The notes beneath the pieces were generated by a model. It saw nothing but the letters and a program-made list of their open reading frames with translations. It had not been told where the DNA came from and made no database searches. Positions 12,598 to 27,224 of a stretch of 64,000 bases of DNA are shown piece after piece (position 1 is the stretch's first letter; each line of letters begins with the position of its first letter). The DNA comes from Trochalopteron elliotii (Eukaryota > Chordata > Aves > Passeriformes > Leiothrichidae): NCBI GenBank assembly GCA_024734555.1, contig JANPWX010000336.1:62001-126000 (forward strand), read 5' to 3'. Position numbers and translations under genes: made by a program.

Positions 12598-15500
12598 TGG
12601 GAGCTGAGGTTTGCAGTTCTCTGGCAGTGCTGTGCCATCTCACCCTAGGCTGTGGGTTCCAGGGGCTGCAGCAGAAAGGCTTCTCATTCATTTTTAGCAA
12701 CCATTTTCTTGCAAGCAGGATTGCCAGAGCAAAATCCAGGATGTCCCTTGCTAGGACTTGCCAAGATCCATGTCCTAGGGAAAGCAGCAGCAGCTGGGAA
12801 GGAGAATTCATGGGCATCTGCCTTCTTGGGTGCACAGCTCAGCTCCTGGGCAGTGCATGGATGCTTCTCTCCTGCAAAAGGATTCATGTTGAGGGGAATG
12901 ACCAGTGATGAAGCTTCAGCTTTCCCAAGGGCCCAGAAAATTCAGTAGTGAGAAAGGTGTTGGTTGGAAACCATGTCCTGTTAGCCCTGCTACTCACTGA
13001 CACAGGGGGCAGCTTGCTTGGGGCTCACCTGGTTTCTGTTGATTTATTTGGTGAGGATACAATTCTGGCCAATTCAAACTTCAATGCATTTGGGCTGGAT
13101 TTAGTTGAACTAACATAAGGGAAATGTGGTTTACATCCAGATCATTGAAGTGATTCATTCTGACACTTTTGAAGTGGAATATGTTCCTTTTGTCAGACTA
13201 AAGTCACAGAGAGGTGGTATCAATTGCACACCAAAATGGAAATGGGAATACCTGAATTGGGCTGCACTCCCTGTGTGTTTACTCTGAGATCTCTGTCTTT
13301 CTGGTGCAGTTTGAAAAGAAGAGCTCTGTTTTGGGCTTTCTGGAGCCCAGGGAGTCAAGCCCTTCTTCAGGAGGAGGCAGCTGATGGCTTAAATCCATAC
13401 TGTGAAGTAGAAGACATGATGTTATGTATTTCAGTGAACTGTGAAAGCCCTGGAGCTGTTGGAAGAAAAGGTGAGTGCTGTTGTTCTGCTCTGTCTCATA
13501 ATGAACTCCCTTTGAGACTGTTGCCTTTTGCTGTCTAAAATTCCTGAAAATGCAATTAACTTCCTATTTGTTTAATGGAATTGTTAGTTCATGGCAGTAT
13601 ACCAGATCAAGCACCAGGGGGAATGTTGGTTGCTCTGATGGGAGTTTGCTTTCAGGCAAGGTGTGAGAATACAGACTATTTACAAACATCTAAGTACAGT
13701 CAGCATATTCCACTCTTTTCCTGGAAACTTTCTCCTGTCCCATGCACACATTCTTGCTACAATTTCAGCTAATGCATTTTTTCTTTCCTGTGATCAACTC
13801 CTATCTGACACCTGTTGCTGTTAAATATTTGCTGTGTTCCTCTTCTGGAGGCTGGGTGGCTGCAATGTCAGCAGGAAAAATTACAAGTGTGCATGTACCA
13901 TTTGGCAAGCAGCAATCTCAGAAAGATTGCAGTGGTCTGGAGCTGCCCCATGGGACAAACACATCTTTTCTTCAGCCCATAAGTGAGAAGTGGTCTCATT
14001 TTCCAATGTAAATACAGGGATATTCATGGAGGAGCCTACTGAACACAAACAAGGGAGATTTGGTGAAATTTAAAATTAATACATGCAAATGATGTTTTGT
14101 TCCAACGCCAGTTTAACTGTACACCTTGGAAGACTGTTTGAAGCCAAGAACCTAAAAAAGTCCAGGAAGGAATTGAGTATTTAGGCAGATATCAGGAATA
14201 TATGATTTACCATAATTCACAACAGATTTGGAAGGAATTTGTAATCCATTTTCCTGTGCTCGAGCAGCTCTTGAACTGATAGAGACTGGGTGCAGTTTTC
14301 CACACCAAGATGCTGCAGAGTTCCTTGTGCTCTCTTCAACGTGTGATTTTTGCCATGAGAGAGAAGGACTGCTTGTCTGGTTTGATTTTTGCATGTTTCA
14401 TCACTGGCCTTAAGTATTCAGCCAAGGATCCACTTCCAGCAAACTTTAGGTCTCAGCTTTAGCTGTAATGCTGGCTGTGTGTCACAGAGTGCCTAATTAA
14501 TCTGCTAATGATTTGGCTTTTCAGTCCTACACAGCATGGAAGCCACTTTCAACAAAATAGCAAAGCCTTTTTCTATCCAGGATGCTCAGAGCTGAAGAAC
14601 ATCCTGATAAGCTGTAGAAACCTGTGTAGAAGAGAGTCAAGCCTGAAAAACTGCTTGGTCAGCATGTTTTCTGGATCTTGGTCTTAGGAGCCTGTCAGGA
14701 GGGTGGTCTGGGAGCAGGGTACAGCATGGGAGGAGATCTGGAGCTGACTGCAGGGGTGTCACCAGCAGACAGCCAGGAGCAGCCCTATGGGATTTGCAGT
14801 GGTGGGAAACAGGGCAGTGATGGGTAAACACTGGACCCAACTTTATAAAATGGCACCAAGATTGGATCACATGGACAAATGAAGGGCTCTGCTGGCTCGG
14901 GGGAAGAGTTGTCTCTTGGCTCCTTTAGGTGCTGCGTAAGGTGTTGCCAGCCTGAATGCAGCCAGGGGCACGTAGCAGTCACAGGGCAGTGTGGGCTGAA
15001 GTCAAACCTTGCTGGAGGAGCAGGCGAAGGAATGAGCATCTAAAGAAGGGGAAAGGAGGCACCAACTGGTGTGCCACATATAGCACATGGCTGACTTAGC
15101 ACTTGTGCCACGTTGTCCTTCTGCTCAAGGTTTTCTAATTCTGTCCCGGACGATGTCAGCGTCCTCCAGCAACTGCAGCAGCACATACAAGGCATTCCCC
15201 AGAGAGCTGGGGAGCCTTCCAGTCAGCCCCTGCCTTGCCCAGAGGGCTGTCTGCAGGGGCAGCAGCTTCCTGAAGGTGTGTCTGCTTCTCAGTCTTGCCC
15301 AGATGACTTAGGGGCTGCCTTCAACCCCACCTTTGGGCAGCTCACATTCCTTGTGCCATCATTCCCTGTGGAAGAAAGTGTCACCCACGTGCTCTTTGCA
15401 ATTTGCTCTCCACTGTCCTGTAAAGCTTCCAGGCATTTTCTTGGCACCTTGGTTTCCTTGGCATGAGCACCAGTTTATAGATCACTGAGCAACCAGGCTC

Positions 15501-18500
15501 TGAAATGCGAGTGCCTGGCTAAATGTAACAACAGTATGCATGAGCAGAGGGCAATGGAGGCAGAATGTGTGCATCAAATCCCACCAGGCAGGACTCTCCA
15601 CCAAGGAGAGCACTAGCTGGCATGCCTGGAGTGGTGTAGTTTGAAACATAGCCATCAGGCACTGGATAAGATGTTAAATGCTTCATGCTCTCCCACACTG
15701 CACAGGATAAAATTCCCTTGGTGCTGCTTTGGGCCACTGGGATTCCTGTGTCTTCAGAGCTCCACAGTCTACATGTGAGCTGCAAAGATTCCCTTGCCTT
15801 TTCCTTCCTCTCTTTTCCCTGGAGCATGCAGCAGAGGATTTAAATTACTGCCATTTAGAATGATCTGTCTTTCTTGGATCCCATTTTAATCTACTAGGAG
15901 ATGGAGTGACTTCAGGCTTGGAAAGGGCATTGAAAGATAGCTCAGTATCTGGCCCAGACTCCCCACAGACCTTCATTGCCTGGAAGGTTTCATTGTGACT
16001 TATGGCGCATCAGCCTCTTTTCTTTCACTTTTCTTTTTCCTCTTGCTTTTGACATGAAGTGTTCCAGGTCTGGAGTCAGACCAGGAACTAAAGGACTAAC
16101 TGTTTATAATGTGATGTGGTTTAAGTTTTGCTGGTTTCTGTTAGCAATCAACTGGGCTGGAAATCTAACAAAACTCAATGGTCATATCTGATTTTAAGAA
16201 ATCTGGTGCTTGCACGATCTTGACCTCATTTTCCCTTCAGGCATTAGTAAGACTTCTCAATGAGGGGTGGATAGCTTTCAAGACACAGAGCTTGGAGGTC
16301 TGAGCATCATTCTCTGAGATCATATGTTCTGTCCTTTTCACTGGAATCCTGTCTTTGCCAAGTCTGCATTTGCTTAAATACTGCTAAAAGCCCAGACACT
16401 CCAAAATGTGTTTAATACACTGGAACACCCTGTTTTCCAATTACCTGCATGATTCTTGCTGTTGTGTTAGAATTTAGGTGGTATGTAGCTCAGTCTTACA
16501 CAAACCTTGAGATGGCCCAGCAAGGACGAAGCTGTAGGAACCAAAATTTTTCAGATATTTCCATGTTTGGCAGTAAGTACTTTGGTTTTATGAAACCTGT
16601 GTAGGTTTCAGATCATATTTGTGCATTTTGAACCATATCCAAAGATGATTGTCTTTGGGGAGATCTGGCCATAACTACATTATCATATAATCATTCACAT
16701 TATTCATATCTCAGAAAGCTGTTTTAAGAATGTAAGTAGCATTGTCAAGGCTTATTAAGCCCTGACAGAGGTCCCCAGAAATATCTAGAATATATCTGTA
16801 CCCCAGTTGTCTGAGAGGACACAAATGAGCATAAAGCATTTGATGAGCTCCCCTTTTCTCATGAATCACTATGATAATGTTTCTAAGCATCCTGTGTAGA
16901 AAGTGTGTTTAGAGAACTGACATGGAAAGATGGAACTGACAGTTTGGGCTGGAGGTTTGGGAGTTTGAGGTTATTGTGTCTGTGCCTTTGGTCCAGCCTC
17001 CCAACCATCCCAACTCCATGCTCTCTCTGAACTTACATTCTTTTGTACCATTAACACGTGCTTTCTGGTGGCACTGTATCCTCTTGTCCCAGCAGGATGT
17101 TCATTCCCAGTGCTGAGCCCATGGCTGCAGAGGTGTCTTCCACACCCAGCAGGCAAAGGAGGCTGCAGGCAGGCCCTGGCAGGCTTTTCTTGCACTTCTC
17201 CAACCAGTCAGGGGTAAGGAGCCTCCTTTAAAAAATGTCACAAGATGACAATGTGGGTCCCTTAATGCTTTTAGTGGGAGAGGGAAGAGTCAGCAACCAG
17301 TCATGCTGCAGTCCAAGGTGAGAGAGCACACAGTGAACTTCCTTTTTTCCAAGGAGGCAGAAAGGTCTCATTGCAGCCAGCAATACAATGGATGAGCCTG
17401 GCCAAGCTGTTTAAAACCAGCTGTGATGGAGCCTGGCCACTTGTGCCGTGCTCTTAATGTTTGTGTGTTCACTATATGTGTGAAAACAAACTTGGTGAAG
17501 CACTGCAAAATCTTCCCAATGAAGCTGCTCCTCAGTGCAGGCCTGTTTTTTGGGGAGCAGTGATGTAGATGTAAGAAATGTCTCTCCTTCAGGGTCTGTC
17601 AAGAAGCTATGCTGGCTCTAAATAGACTGCTGCCACTGCACTCCTAATTTAGCTGTAGGCAGGCAAGTGACATGGTAAAGCTCAAGAATGTCACTTTGCT
17701 TCTTGTGTGACCTATGACATCAGAGGGTTTTAGGAGATACACAGTGACTCTTGCAGAAAGTGCTGCTGGATATAGGAGGTGGAAATCCTGTGGGATTGGG
17801 CAACATGACAGAACACAAGGGATAAAGGACCCCCTGGGAGGGTTTCTGGCTGTGGGGAGTGACTGAACACCTTGAACACCCTACAAAAACTTTGTTTGTG
17901 CCTGGAGTTTGGCAGTCAGTGCAAGCTGCCTATGCCTCTGCCTACAGCCCTTGCAATTATTATCTCTAAAGCTGCAATTTCATATAAGACACATGTAATC
18001 AGGTGTTTGATGGTTTCTTGGAGTGCAATATAACCAAAGCTTACATGTCAGCCCCTTCTGTTTGAATAGCTGGCCCTGAGAGCTTTTCTCCTGCTTGTTA
18101 AACTTCTGTCACAGTCAGATATTTGCAATATGAGATGCTTCAGAGCTGCCACCAAGAGGCTGATGACATATTTTAGAAGACTGTTACTCCCAAAGGTAGT
18201 TCAGAAATGCCTGGTATTGTTATTGAATACTTTTGCCCAAACTCATCATCCCAAGCAACTCCATTAAGCTGATAGAACTGCAACATTTGGCTGAGGGTTG
18301 CTCTGTGTGTATGTGCAGGTTTTTAACACTTTGCTTAGAAGGTTACTTCTGCTTTTCTGCTTGAGAAATATTAGATCCTAGAAGTGGGCACAGTAAGTGC
18401 AGCTGCACCCTAAGTGCCAAAGCTGACTTGGGTGATTGTTTATAGCAAAGACAGTTTAAGTGACAGTGGTGAGTACAGTGGAAGGCAGCTTCCCTTCTGT

Positions 18501-21021
18501 AGTTTTGGGGGCTCTAAAATAGGTGGGAGATTGGGTCCTGAAGGGTTATGCTGCCATGCAAGAGGTGTCTAACACAAAACTCAGTGTCATGACTCCTTTA
18601 AATTAGTTGTGCTGCAGTGAAGGCAAGTGCAGAGCATCTCCTTCAGAATAATTTGTGAAATCATTCCATGTGTGTTCATTTCTGATTTGTCCTTGTGAAT
18701 GTTACATACAGGTAATGACTTATTAAGTTCTTTTATTAATTCTTATTGTGTTTAAGTGAGTTGGCAGGGACAAAGGAGATTGGTTAGATTGAAATTACAA
18801 GCTTTTGGGGACTTTGTATAGCAGTTTTAAAAAGATACCATCTTCTAGTTTCAATGCTGTTCCCTGCAATGAGTGTGCAGATTTCTTATTAGAGTAAAAT
18901 CATATTGAGATAATTGGGGGATGTGAGAATCAAGGCATCTGGGAATGTGGCTGTGTCTATCTAACCTTTCTCTTATTGGGTGTGTCTTCCAATGGATGGG
19001 AAGTATTGTACTGTTAGCAGCCTCCTTCCAGTGCCTCTCTTCTCCCTCTTCCTGAGTTGCATGTCAGTTTAGCACAGCCTTTGCAGGGTGGGGTGCTGTT
19101 CTACATTTAATAATGTCATAATAACAAGCCTGAGAGGTGTGAGGCTGGAATATCACACTTGTATCTGCTGTTGTTGGGAGTATCTGTCTTCCATTTGTGG
19201 TTTTTATGATCCGAAAGGAATTGAGACTCCCAGTCTCTTGTAAATTAGGTGGAGCTTATGTTTCTTCAGAGCATCACTGTACTCTCTTCCATTTTCTCTT
19301 TGCATCACCTTTTTCTTTTCTGATTTTGAACCTTCTTGCAGTTCCCTTTTGTTGCCATTATGGAGGCAGAATTTTTATCTATCCCTTTGAAAGGATATTT
19401 GCAATTTTTACAAAGATTTTGTCTAGTGTTTTTATAATTTTAGCAGTAATTAAAAAGCCATAATCAACTCTGTCTGCTGTGGGATTTAACACTTAATACA
19501 AATATGCTGATAATCCTGGGAGCATGTTTGCTTCTCTGTCTGAGGGTGGTGAATGCAGAAAAGCACTTTGCTGCCACTCCCAGAGCACGTAATTTAGCAG
19601 ATCTGCTTGCTTCACAGTAGAGTTCAAAACTAACATTCCTCAGTTCCTAATTAACTTGACAAGTCTGTCTTGTCCCACAGTCCTGTCCTCTCCAAAGGAA
19701 GGAGAAACCTGAAGACACATCACGGTTGTGAACCCTCACTCTTGTGGTCTGTGTGCTGCTGGGAGGAGAGCAGCAGTGTGTTTGCTGCAGAGGGATTAAA
19801 CAGCTGAAGAAAACAGTCCAGCACAAAGTGGCAGGGGCAGCTCCTGGGAGAAGATATCTGTCAGGAGGAATGTGCTGTTGGCAGCTTCAGCCTCTGAGGG
19901 TTTCTTTTCCCTCTGATGCAGACCTGCTTTCCCTGTCAGCCTTTGCTCAGTAATGAGGATGGTAATTGTTATTTATTGGACAAGGATTTTGCAGTCACAA
20001 GTGATTTTGGGAGACTTTCTCTTGTGTTTTCAGAAAGTGATGCACACTCTCTTCCTAAAAACAAAACAAACCACTCTGCAGCCTCCTTTCACAGATTTGT
20101 AAGGTGAACATCCTCTAAATTAAGATGTCTCAACTCACTTCATTCTGAAAATCAGTTACTACAGATGGATTTCTAAAGAGCAAGTGATGGCTAAGTCTGT
20201 TTCTAATAATGTCTCTGGAACCACAAGAACATGTATTATACTGTACATTGTGTGTTGCATGATTAGGATTTAAACTAAAGAGGAAAAGATCCTAATGGGA
20301 GACAGTGGTAAGAGGAGGTTACAAGCAGACACAAATACAGGCAGTCAGTCTGGTAAGTGGGTTCAAGGGAGAGCAAGGAAAATGTGTAAACACAGAATTT
20401 TGGTACCCAGTACCTTGAAATGGTATTACCTGCAAATGCTGGGATGCTGAATTGAAGGGAACAGTTAAACAAGGGTCTGGCACAACTTTTTCTGTTCTTA
20501 GTTTTGGGGGCAATTCAAGTCTGCACACCAGCCAGATCATGGGGCCTGAATCCCCATCCCATGACACAAAACAAGTTGCCCTTTGGAAAGCAAAGATATG
20601 GGGAATTTCATTACTTCCAATTCTCTTTAAGATGAGCTCCAGTTCAGTTTGTTTTCCAGTTCTCTATTCCAGGGTTTGAAAATTCTCCTAGTATGCTTTT
20701 TTTTCTTTCCTTAATGCATTTAGTCCCAGCTGAAGGATGGTGCTTTTCACCTTTCTACGGCCATTGCAAACTGTCAGTTGGATTTTTGTGTATTGTCTTT
20801 TCTTCCAGCCCTAAATTTGTGCCTATGTAAGGATTCCAGCCCTGTGTCATATTTAAAGGTTGTGTCCAGTGTTTTAGCTGGAGCTGAAGTAAAGCCCCAG
20901 TTGTGGGGTTCTGGGGGTGCCTGGCCTGCTGTAGAACAGATGGCCAAGAGATCCTTGTTGTTTTTAACAGCTCTGTGGGTGTCCTGGCCAGTCCTTGTGG
21001 TACCCTGTAGGTACCTGTCAC

Positions 21022-21375
21022 TGTAGGACACAAAAGAAAGACTCCAAATATTTCAGAAGGCAAAGAGCATAGAAAAGAAGGCTTTATTTTCTAATTCTTA
21101 CTATCTTGTATAAGGTGTTCTGATACAGACTTAGCATGATTGGTGAATAAGAACTACACCTCTCTAATGCCATTGGTTAACTGGGGAAACAGCAAAACAC
21201 CACCTGCAGAAAGATTGTTTTGAGACAGGATAGTTGTTTGCCAAGATTGTTTTGAGAAGAAACTTCCTTGAGAAATATTTCCTTGGGAAGAAGTTAGCAG
21301 CTGCTAGCAGGCTAAAATCTCTCAGACCCAGAAATATCAGGCCCACAGTACCCTTAATTGTAACTCAGTTTCCAC
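21022..21375 (-). mobile_element. Probable solo LTR of an endogenous retrovirus
   Basis: Read on the minus strand, the 354-base unit begins TGTGGAAACTGAG and ends GTGTCCTACA, the canonical TG...CA termini of a long terminal repeat. An AATAAA polyadenylation signal lies near its 3' part (21088-21083). No gag, pol or env reading frame flanks it, so it would be a solo LTR left by recombination. I could not find a clean target-site duplication, which suggests age or slightly wrong ends. Assignment to a specific avian ERV family needs a repeat-library search. Confidence 0.5.
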
Positions 21376-22544
21376 AAAGGTGAATGACCTTTGCAGCAGT
21401 TAAATAAAGCATCTCAAGCTTTCATGGTCCTTTTAAGGAGCTAGTGACAGTTTCTGTGCTGGTGGGCTGTGCATTCTTTGGGGTTCATACAGAGTGGCCT
21501 TGCACATGGCTAAGGACATCCAGACAAATATTCAGCCTGGTTCTCTGTGACCTACCTTCACACCACACATCTCCTGTAAGCTTCCAGGGCTGGCCATTTC
21601 TGGCTGGGAGCTGTGAGGTTTTCTGCCCAGCTTTCCCCCTCTAGATGAACTGAGGCCTGGCCAGGAGCAAGGAGAGAAGAGCTCTAAAGGGCTGGCAGCT
21701 ATCTGAGATGTGGGATGCCACCTTCTTCTCAATCACTGCAAATCCAGCCAGAACTCATCTTCTTGCCATGGTACTACTTTCCTGACTCTGAAGTACAGGG
21801 AATAATCAATGGCAGAGAGTGATGATAATGGTTTAATCAGATGAGAAGTGATTCACACATTTCTTCATTTGGGAAATGAAGCACTTCTGTGAAGACTTTT
21901 CATTTCTCAGACTCTCATTCACAAGACTCAGAAGGGGATAATATTGGAGTCATAGTATTAATTTTGCATTGCTTTATACTGTATATCTGTATTTGGAAGT
22001 TTAGGTAGTGTTTTCTTCCTCAGCAGCTTTTAAGCATTTTCTAAGTGTAGTAAAAATGTTACTCTTTGCAGTGTGACAAATGCAAAAGAAGGGTCTTCAG
22101 ATTTCAAGCTCTAATTGGGGTCTCTCTGTGATGTGCCAAATCCAGAAATAATGAGAAACTTTGCATCAGAGATGCTGGAAAATGAGCATAAGAAATTAGA
22201 GCAAACCATAGCAGAGAGCAGCCAAATAACTCATTGGAAGAGCTCCAGCTTGAGTCTTCTGCTCATTTGCAGACAGAGGAAGGAGACTTTTCTGTTGAGT
22301 CCAAGGCAAGGCTGTCTCATCTGGGCACCTTTCAAACCACCTCCAGACCTCTTCTCTAAGTTTCTTTCCTTTTGATGAAATGATAATGTTTAAAGAATTG
22401 TCAGAGTGTTAGGTAGGGATGTTACAAGCTTGAGTCTAACCTTTAGTGGGTTAGACCTGCAGCCATCCTAAGTGGATAGGGAATTTCTCCTAATTCCTAG
22501 TGGAGTTCTCAAAGCTGCCTTCAAAAGTCTTGTGGGGGTTCTGT

Positions 22545-22720
22545 CTTGAGCTGGTTGGACAGAGGAGACAGTGGGACCTCATCTGGAAATGATGTGTCTG
22601 GATGGGGCTTTTGAGCAGCCTGGTCTAGTGGAAGATGTCCCTGCCCACATCAGGAGGTTGGAACAAGATAAGCTTTAAGTTCCCTTCCAACCCAAACCAT
22701 CCTGGGATTCTGTGACCTTC
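22545..22720 (+). mobile_element. CR1 LINE fragment, 3' end, plus orientation
   Basis: The segment matches the CR1 3' terminus: GGGCTTTTGAGCAGCCTGGT, a GTGGAAGATGTCCCTGCCCA block, GGTTGGAACAAGATAAG, then CCCTTCCAACCCAAACCATC and the terminal GGGATTCTGTGAC. The last 125 bases are clear; the left boundary is approximate. It is 5'-truncated and non-coding. Confidence 0.85.
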
Positions 22721-23102
22721 CTCTCAGACCAGAAGTGGGGGTAGGATGGCATGTGAAACTTCCATTAGCTGAAATTATTGAAGGACACAGCTCTGCATGG
22801 GCACAACATGAACCATTTACAGTTGAAAATGTGTTGAGGCTAGTAATGTAGTACAGTTTTCTTTTTTCCAAAAGGTGCAATTCATTGGGGAATTTATCCA
22901 TCATTTATCTAAGGGAGATCCAAGCTGCATGTGGATCCTTAAAGAGTTTTGTTCAGGTATATCTAATCTATTTTCTAACTGAATACTTCGCCTGCAACCT
23001 GCATACTCTGAGTAATGTGATTCACTCTTCTTGGCCTGGTTTCCTAAGAAGATGAGGCTCTAGTATTTGCCTTGCTTGTCCATATTTCTGTATTCTCTCA
23101 GT

Positions 23103-23105
<3 letters not shown>

Positions 23106-23133
<28 letters not shown>
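23106..23133. repeat. (AT)n microsatellite, about 14 units
   Basis: An uninterrupted alternating AT dinucleotide run follows GTGAG and ends in TTTAACTA. It is a simple sequence repeat, likely length-polymorphic. Confidence 0.97.
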
Positions 23134-23136
<3 letters not shown>

Positions 23137-26100
23137 ACTAGAATTCCAGCAAAAAAATAGAAAGAAGGAGGGAAATCTGTAGGAAGGTGATTGTCTTCCT
23201 TCTAGGTTTTGTGAAAATTGCAGCTGGGAAGAGTCCCACATCAGGCCCTCTTGCAGTAAAATACCTGTCATATTTAACCCATGAAAAGCAGGGAAAGGAT
23301 GTCACACCATATTTCTGTTATTACAGAGAAGGTCTATTTCCCCCTTGCTGACAGCACCTGTCCCAAATGTGGAGTACAGGGAGTAATTGCTGATATCATT
23401 CTCCTGGGGTTTACAGGGTAGTAATTCCACTCTTGAATGCATAGACTGTTCAGTGGAAGGCTAAGTGATTATTGGAACAAGTCAATGAGCTTACTGCTGC
23501 TGAAAACCAAGGAACTGGCACTGTGAATATATTAAAAGAGAAGGAAGGATGATGAAAGATGATTTTTCTGTTTTAAAAAGGTTCTGTGTGCTCCCAAACC
23601 CCAGACTGATGTGTACTCATTTGGGATCCCTACATTAGACTGCCTTCTCCATATGCCTGTAAAGCACAGGCTCAGCCCTGCTGGAATGGGATATTTCCCA
23701 CCCTTGGGGGGTATAAACACCTTGGAGTTTATCCCCTGTGATAATGAACCAACAGTGGTTCCCAAAAGCTTCCACTGGCAACTTCCCACTTCTGGTCTGG
23801 AGCCCAGCTTCTTGCAGATGGATTTGTCAGGCTTGCAAGTATTAAGCACTGCAGTCTAATGGGGTGGTGAGCCCAATTCTGGGAACTGCCGTGCTGTATC
23901 TGGGGGTGGCTGTCACCTCATTGCCACCTGCTGTAGCTGTCACCCAGGTGGGGTTTGTCCTCTTTCCCATGGTGATAAATGAGCTATGAATTCCCAACAA
24001 GGGTATGCCTGGATGTAGGATATACTTCTATCCAAAATTTGTATTTTATGGTGATTTTCTTGGAGCGTTTTAAAGTTTATTTCTGAAAGTGTGTATCTCT
24101 TTTTTCTGCCACTCAGAAAAATCTGATCAATCCCTTCCTGTCCACTACTGGGAGTGTCAGGATGGAGGCAGAACACCTCATTTACAGAGAAAACTGTTCC
24201 AAAACTCTTCTGGGAACAGGGGAAACCCCTGCAATTAAGGGGTGCTTTGCATATCCCCTGTGAGGAAGCTGTTTGGTACCACTGTGGTCTCCCCTCACCA
24301 CTTAGGGGTATCCTTAAAGAGGGAGATCTATAATAAAACTTGACAAAATGGTGGAAATATGATCAGCTCCTCAGTGTGATTGAGGCCAGCAGTCATTATG
24401 TGGAACATTTGCTCTTGCCTTGTATGCAGCTCTGCACTACAGTGTAACTATTTATGGGCCTGGCTCCAATGGGATTTATGGAGAGCAAAATACTACTGGG
24501 GGATTCGATTACTGCCTGCCAGCTCTGCAAATGCTGCAGCAAATTGCAACTGCTGCAAAATGAGCTTTCCACAAGGGCTGCCTGACACGTGTCCTGCTAG
24601 CAAGAAATTCCCCAGCCATGAGGAGATGGAGTTAAATGGCTCCCCACAGTCCTGCTCTTCTTTCCCTTCTTAAGGCTTACAAGTTGGTTTTAGTACTGCC
24701 TCAGTGCCTTCTCCATTTCTGTCTGTCTTCCTTGACACAGAGCAAGCAGAGCAGTGTACTGTCATACTCAGGCTTCAAGGCTGGCCAGTCATTAGAGGGT
24801 CTATTGTACTTTTTTGGCCAAATTTGTCATTTCACCCTCTGGGGAAAGTGAAGGCATTGCAGAGCACCTGAGGGTGGAGGGTGGCTGCAAGTTGTCCTGT
24901 CCAGAAAAAAGAGTGGCAAAACCAAATGGCTTTGGTGCCTCTGAAGTTGAAAAAACATGAAATACATGAAAAAGAACTTAATTCTCTCCTTTCCTTTCTG
25001 CTGTCCCTCTTAGCATCTAGAGTGTCCAAATACTGGGAATGGGGTTGTTCCTGGGAGGTCCTGGACTTCCTGTCTGTGAGCTGATGGAGGGTTCAGGTTT
25101 CCTTGTGCTAAGCTGGTTTTGCCTTCCCCCTCACACTGCATGTTGCCTTCTCCTTGCTGTGCTGCTGTAAACTGGATTTGTGAAATGATCCAAAGCAGAA
25201 CTACCACCCTTGTTCCCCAGAAGTGGCAGCATGGAGACAGAAACAAGTGGGTGACTGAGGTAGAGAAAGTGGTAAAGCAGAAGTGTCTGCTGCAGAAGGA
25301 AGTGGCAGGGACCACCATGCTAAGGGTGAAAGGTGGCTTGGGGAACACTTGGGAATACAAGTGAGGGTGAGGCAATAGCAGACTATACTGAGCTATATCA
25401 GCAGCTATGTTGAGAATTGTTTTGTTCTGCTTTTCCCCAACAGCTTTTGGGGGAGTGGATTCGATACTGACACAGGAAGAATCCTGCAGAATTCAAAGAT
25501 ATGTCAGTTCTGTCTGGGTCTCAGAGCAGAAGTGCATTGCTCCTGCCCAGGAGACAGAGATCTTGGTGCTCATCCTCTGCTTTGAAGGGTTAGTTGTGCC
25601 AATGGGGTGGCACAAGGGTGAAGGGCAATGCTCATCCCTGGACTCCAGATGCCATGTTTGCAGTACTGCCATCAGCCTGTATGGGCTTGCAGAGCAGTAC
25701 CCAAGGCAAGCAAGGTCACTTCTGCAGTAGCAACATCCCTGATCCTTCCTCCAGAGCTGGGAAGGAGTTCTCTGAAGTCCAGCTGGTATGTTGTGATATT
25801 TTGTAATCTTTGGTAAAGACAGGGAGTGTAGGAGGAATGTGAATACATTTGTCCTAAAGGGAGAGTGGTGGTGTATCTGTTTCCAGTTCATGGTAAGGGT
25901 ATGTTTGATGAGTGGCATCCTCAGTCTTGGAAGAGTTTGCTTGTTCTTTCAAAAAACCACAAACAAACCAACCCTTCACCCCACCCCCCCCACCAAATAA
26001 AAAAAAGAAAAATTAAGCAACAAAAATCTACCTGTCAGGTCTTGCTGGGATCCAACCAAGACCTGCTTTTCAGGTCAGGCACAAACAAGCTTATTAGCTA

Positions 26101-27224
26101 TGTCTGAAATTTCACCAACTGTTCAAAGTGAAATAATTCCCCCTGACTCCTTTGTTCAGCTGTTGCAGAGGGGCTGGATCCTAAACTGCTCTCAATCAGT
26201 TTAACTCCACACAGCTCCAGAACTGGCCCACATAAAGGTAAAAAAACCCCTTTTGCCAAGGTTATGGAACTGTGCTTGGTGAGTTGAGAGGCACAGCTAT
26301 GGAGATGCTGCAGTATCCATTCCCACCAGCCATGACACTGAATTTGGGGGTTTAAGTCTATGTTGGCCTGGGCTTATCTGCTTCCTGCTGCATTAGGAAC
26401 GAGTTTGCATGGTAACCCTGCACCCCTGCTGTGCACAGAGATCCTCCTGAAAACCTGGAACAATGCATGGCCTGAGATTCCCCCACTCCTTAAGGCCCAG
26501 TTCCTTGCCTTGTGCTTCTCTGTCCTCATGCCCTGCCAAAGCAGGGGGCTTGCCTGGAAATTCCCAAGGCAATCAGCAGGTGAGGGAGACCAAGGTTGCT
26601 CTGGCCCTGCTGGGCAGAGACATAGCACTGCAAGCCCATCTACAGGAGCTGTTTCAGCTCTACCTAGGCTGGGTTTTTCCCTTGACAAATCCCTCAGTGG
26701 TGAGCCTTGGTACCCTTACACATGTGCCCACTTGGATTTTCTCAATGCTCTTGCCCTTTTGGGATGTCCCCAATCCCTGTGGCATTCTAGGTTTGGTGCA
26801 GGAGACTTCAAAGAGCCAAGGGCAACCTGTGGAAAAGGGAGTGGTTGGCTCTCTATTCTCTGCAGGTTGAGAGTGGTTGGTGGCAGGACTTGTGTAGTAT
26901 CTGTAAAACTGAGATAAAGGATTTTCATCCAGTATGTGGAGTGTTTCCTTAATAACCTGAGCATGAGTTGTCCTCCCCTATGGGGAGCTCGGGTGGCTTC
27001 AGACAGGACTGGGAAAGATTTTCTTTCATTTTTTTTCCCCCAGGGGTGTATATGACTCAGAGGCCATGCATTTCAGAAGGGCTTCCAGGATTCTCACATC
27101 TGTCATCCCACACAGTATCCAAACACAACCTCTCTGTTGTGGGCTGTTTTGGTTTGAGTACCTTTCCCAGGAGCCGAACCCGAGATCTCCCGAGGCAGGA
27201 CTGAGCAGCGCCTGGGTGTGTGCT

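Noticed and set aside
15113..15466. Gln-rich plus-strand open frame (VLQQLQQHIQG)
   Set aside because: A short Gln-rich stretch alone is not evidence for a gene. No homologue recognised and no exon boundaries around it.
26360..26917. Plus-strand open frame of 185 codons, the longest in the window
   Set aside because: No recognisable domain, no supporting splice or promoter context. Overlapping frames on both strands are also open, as expected by chance in GC-richer sequence.
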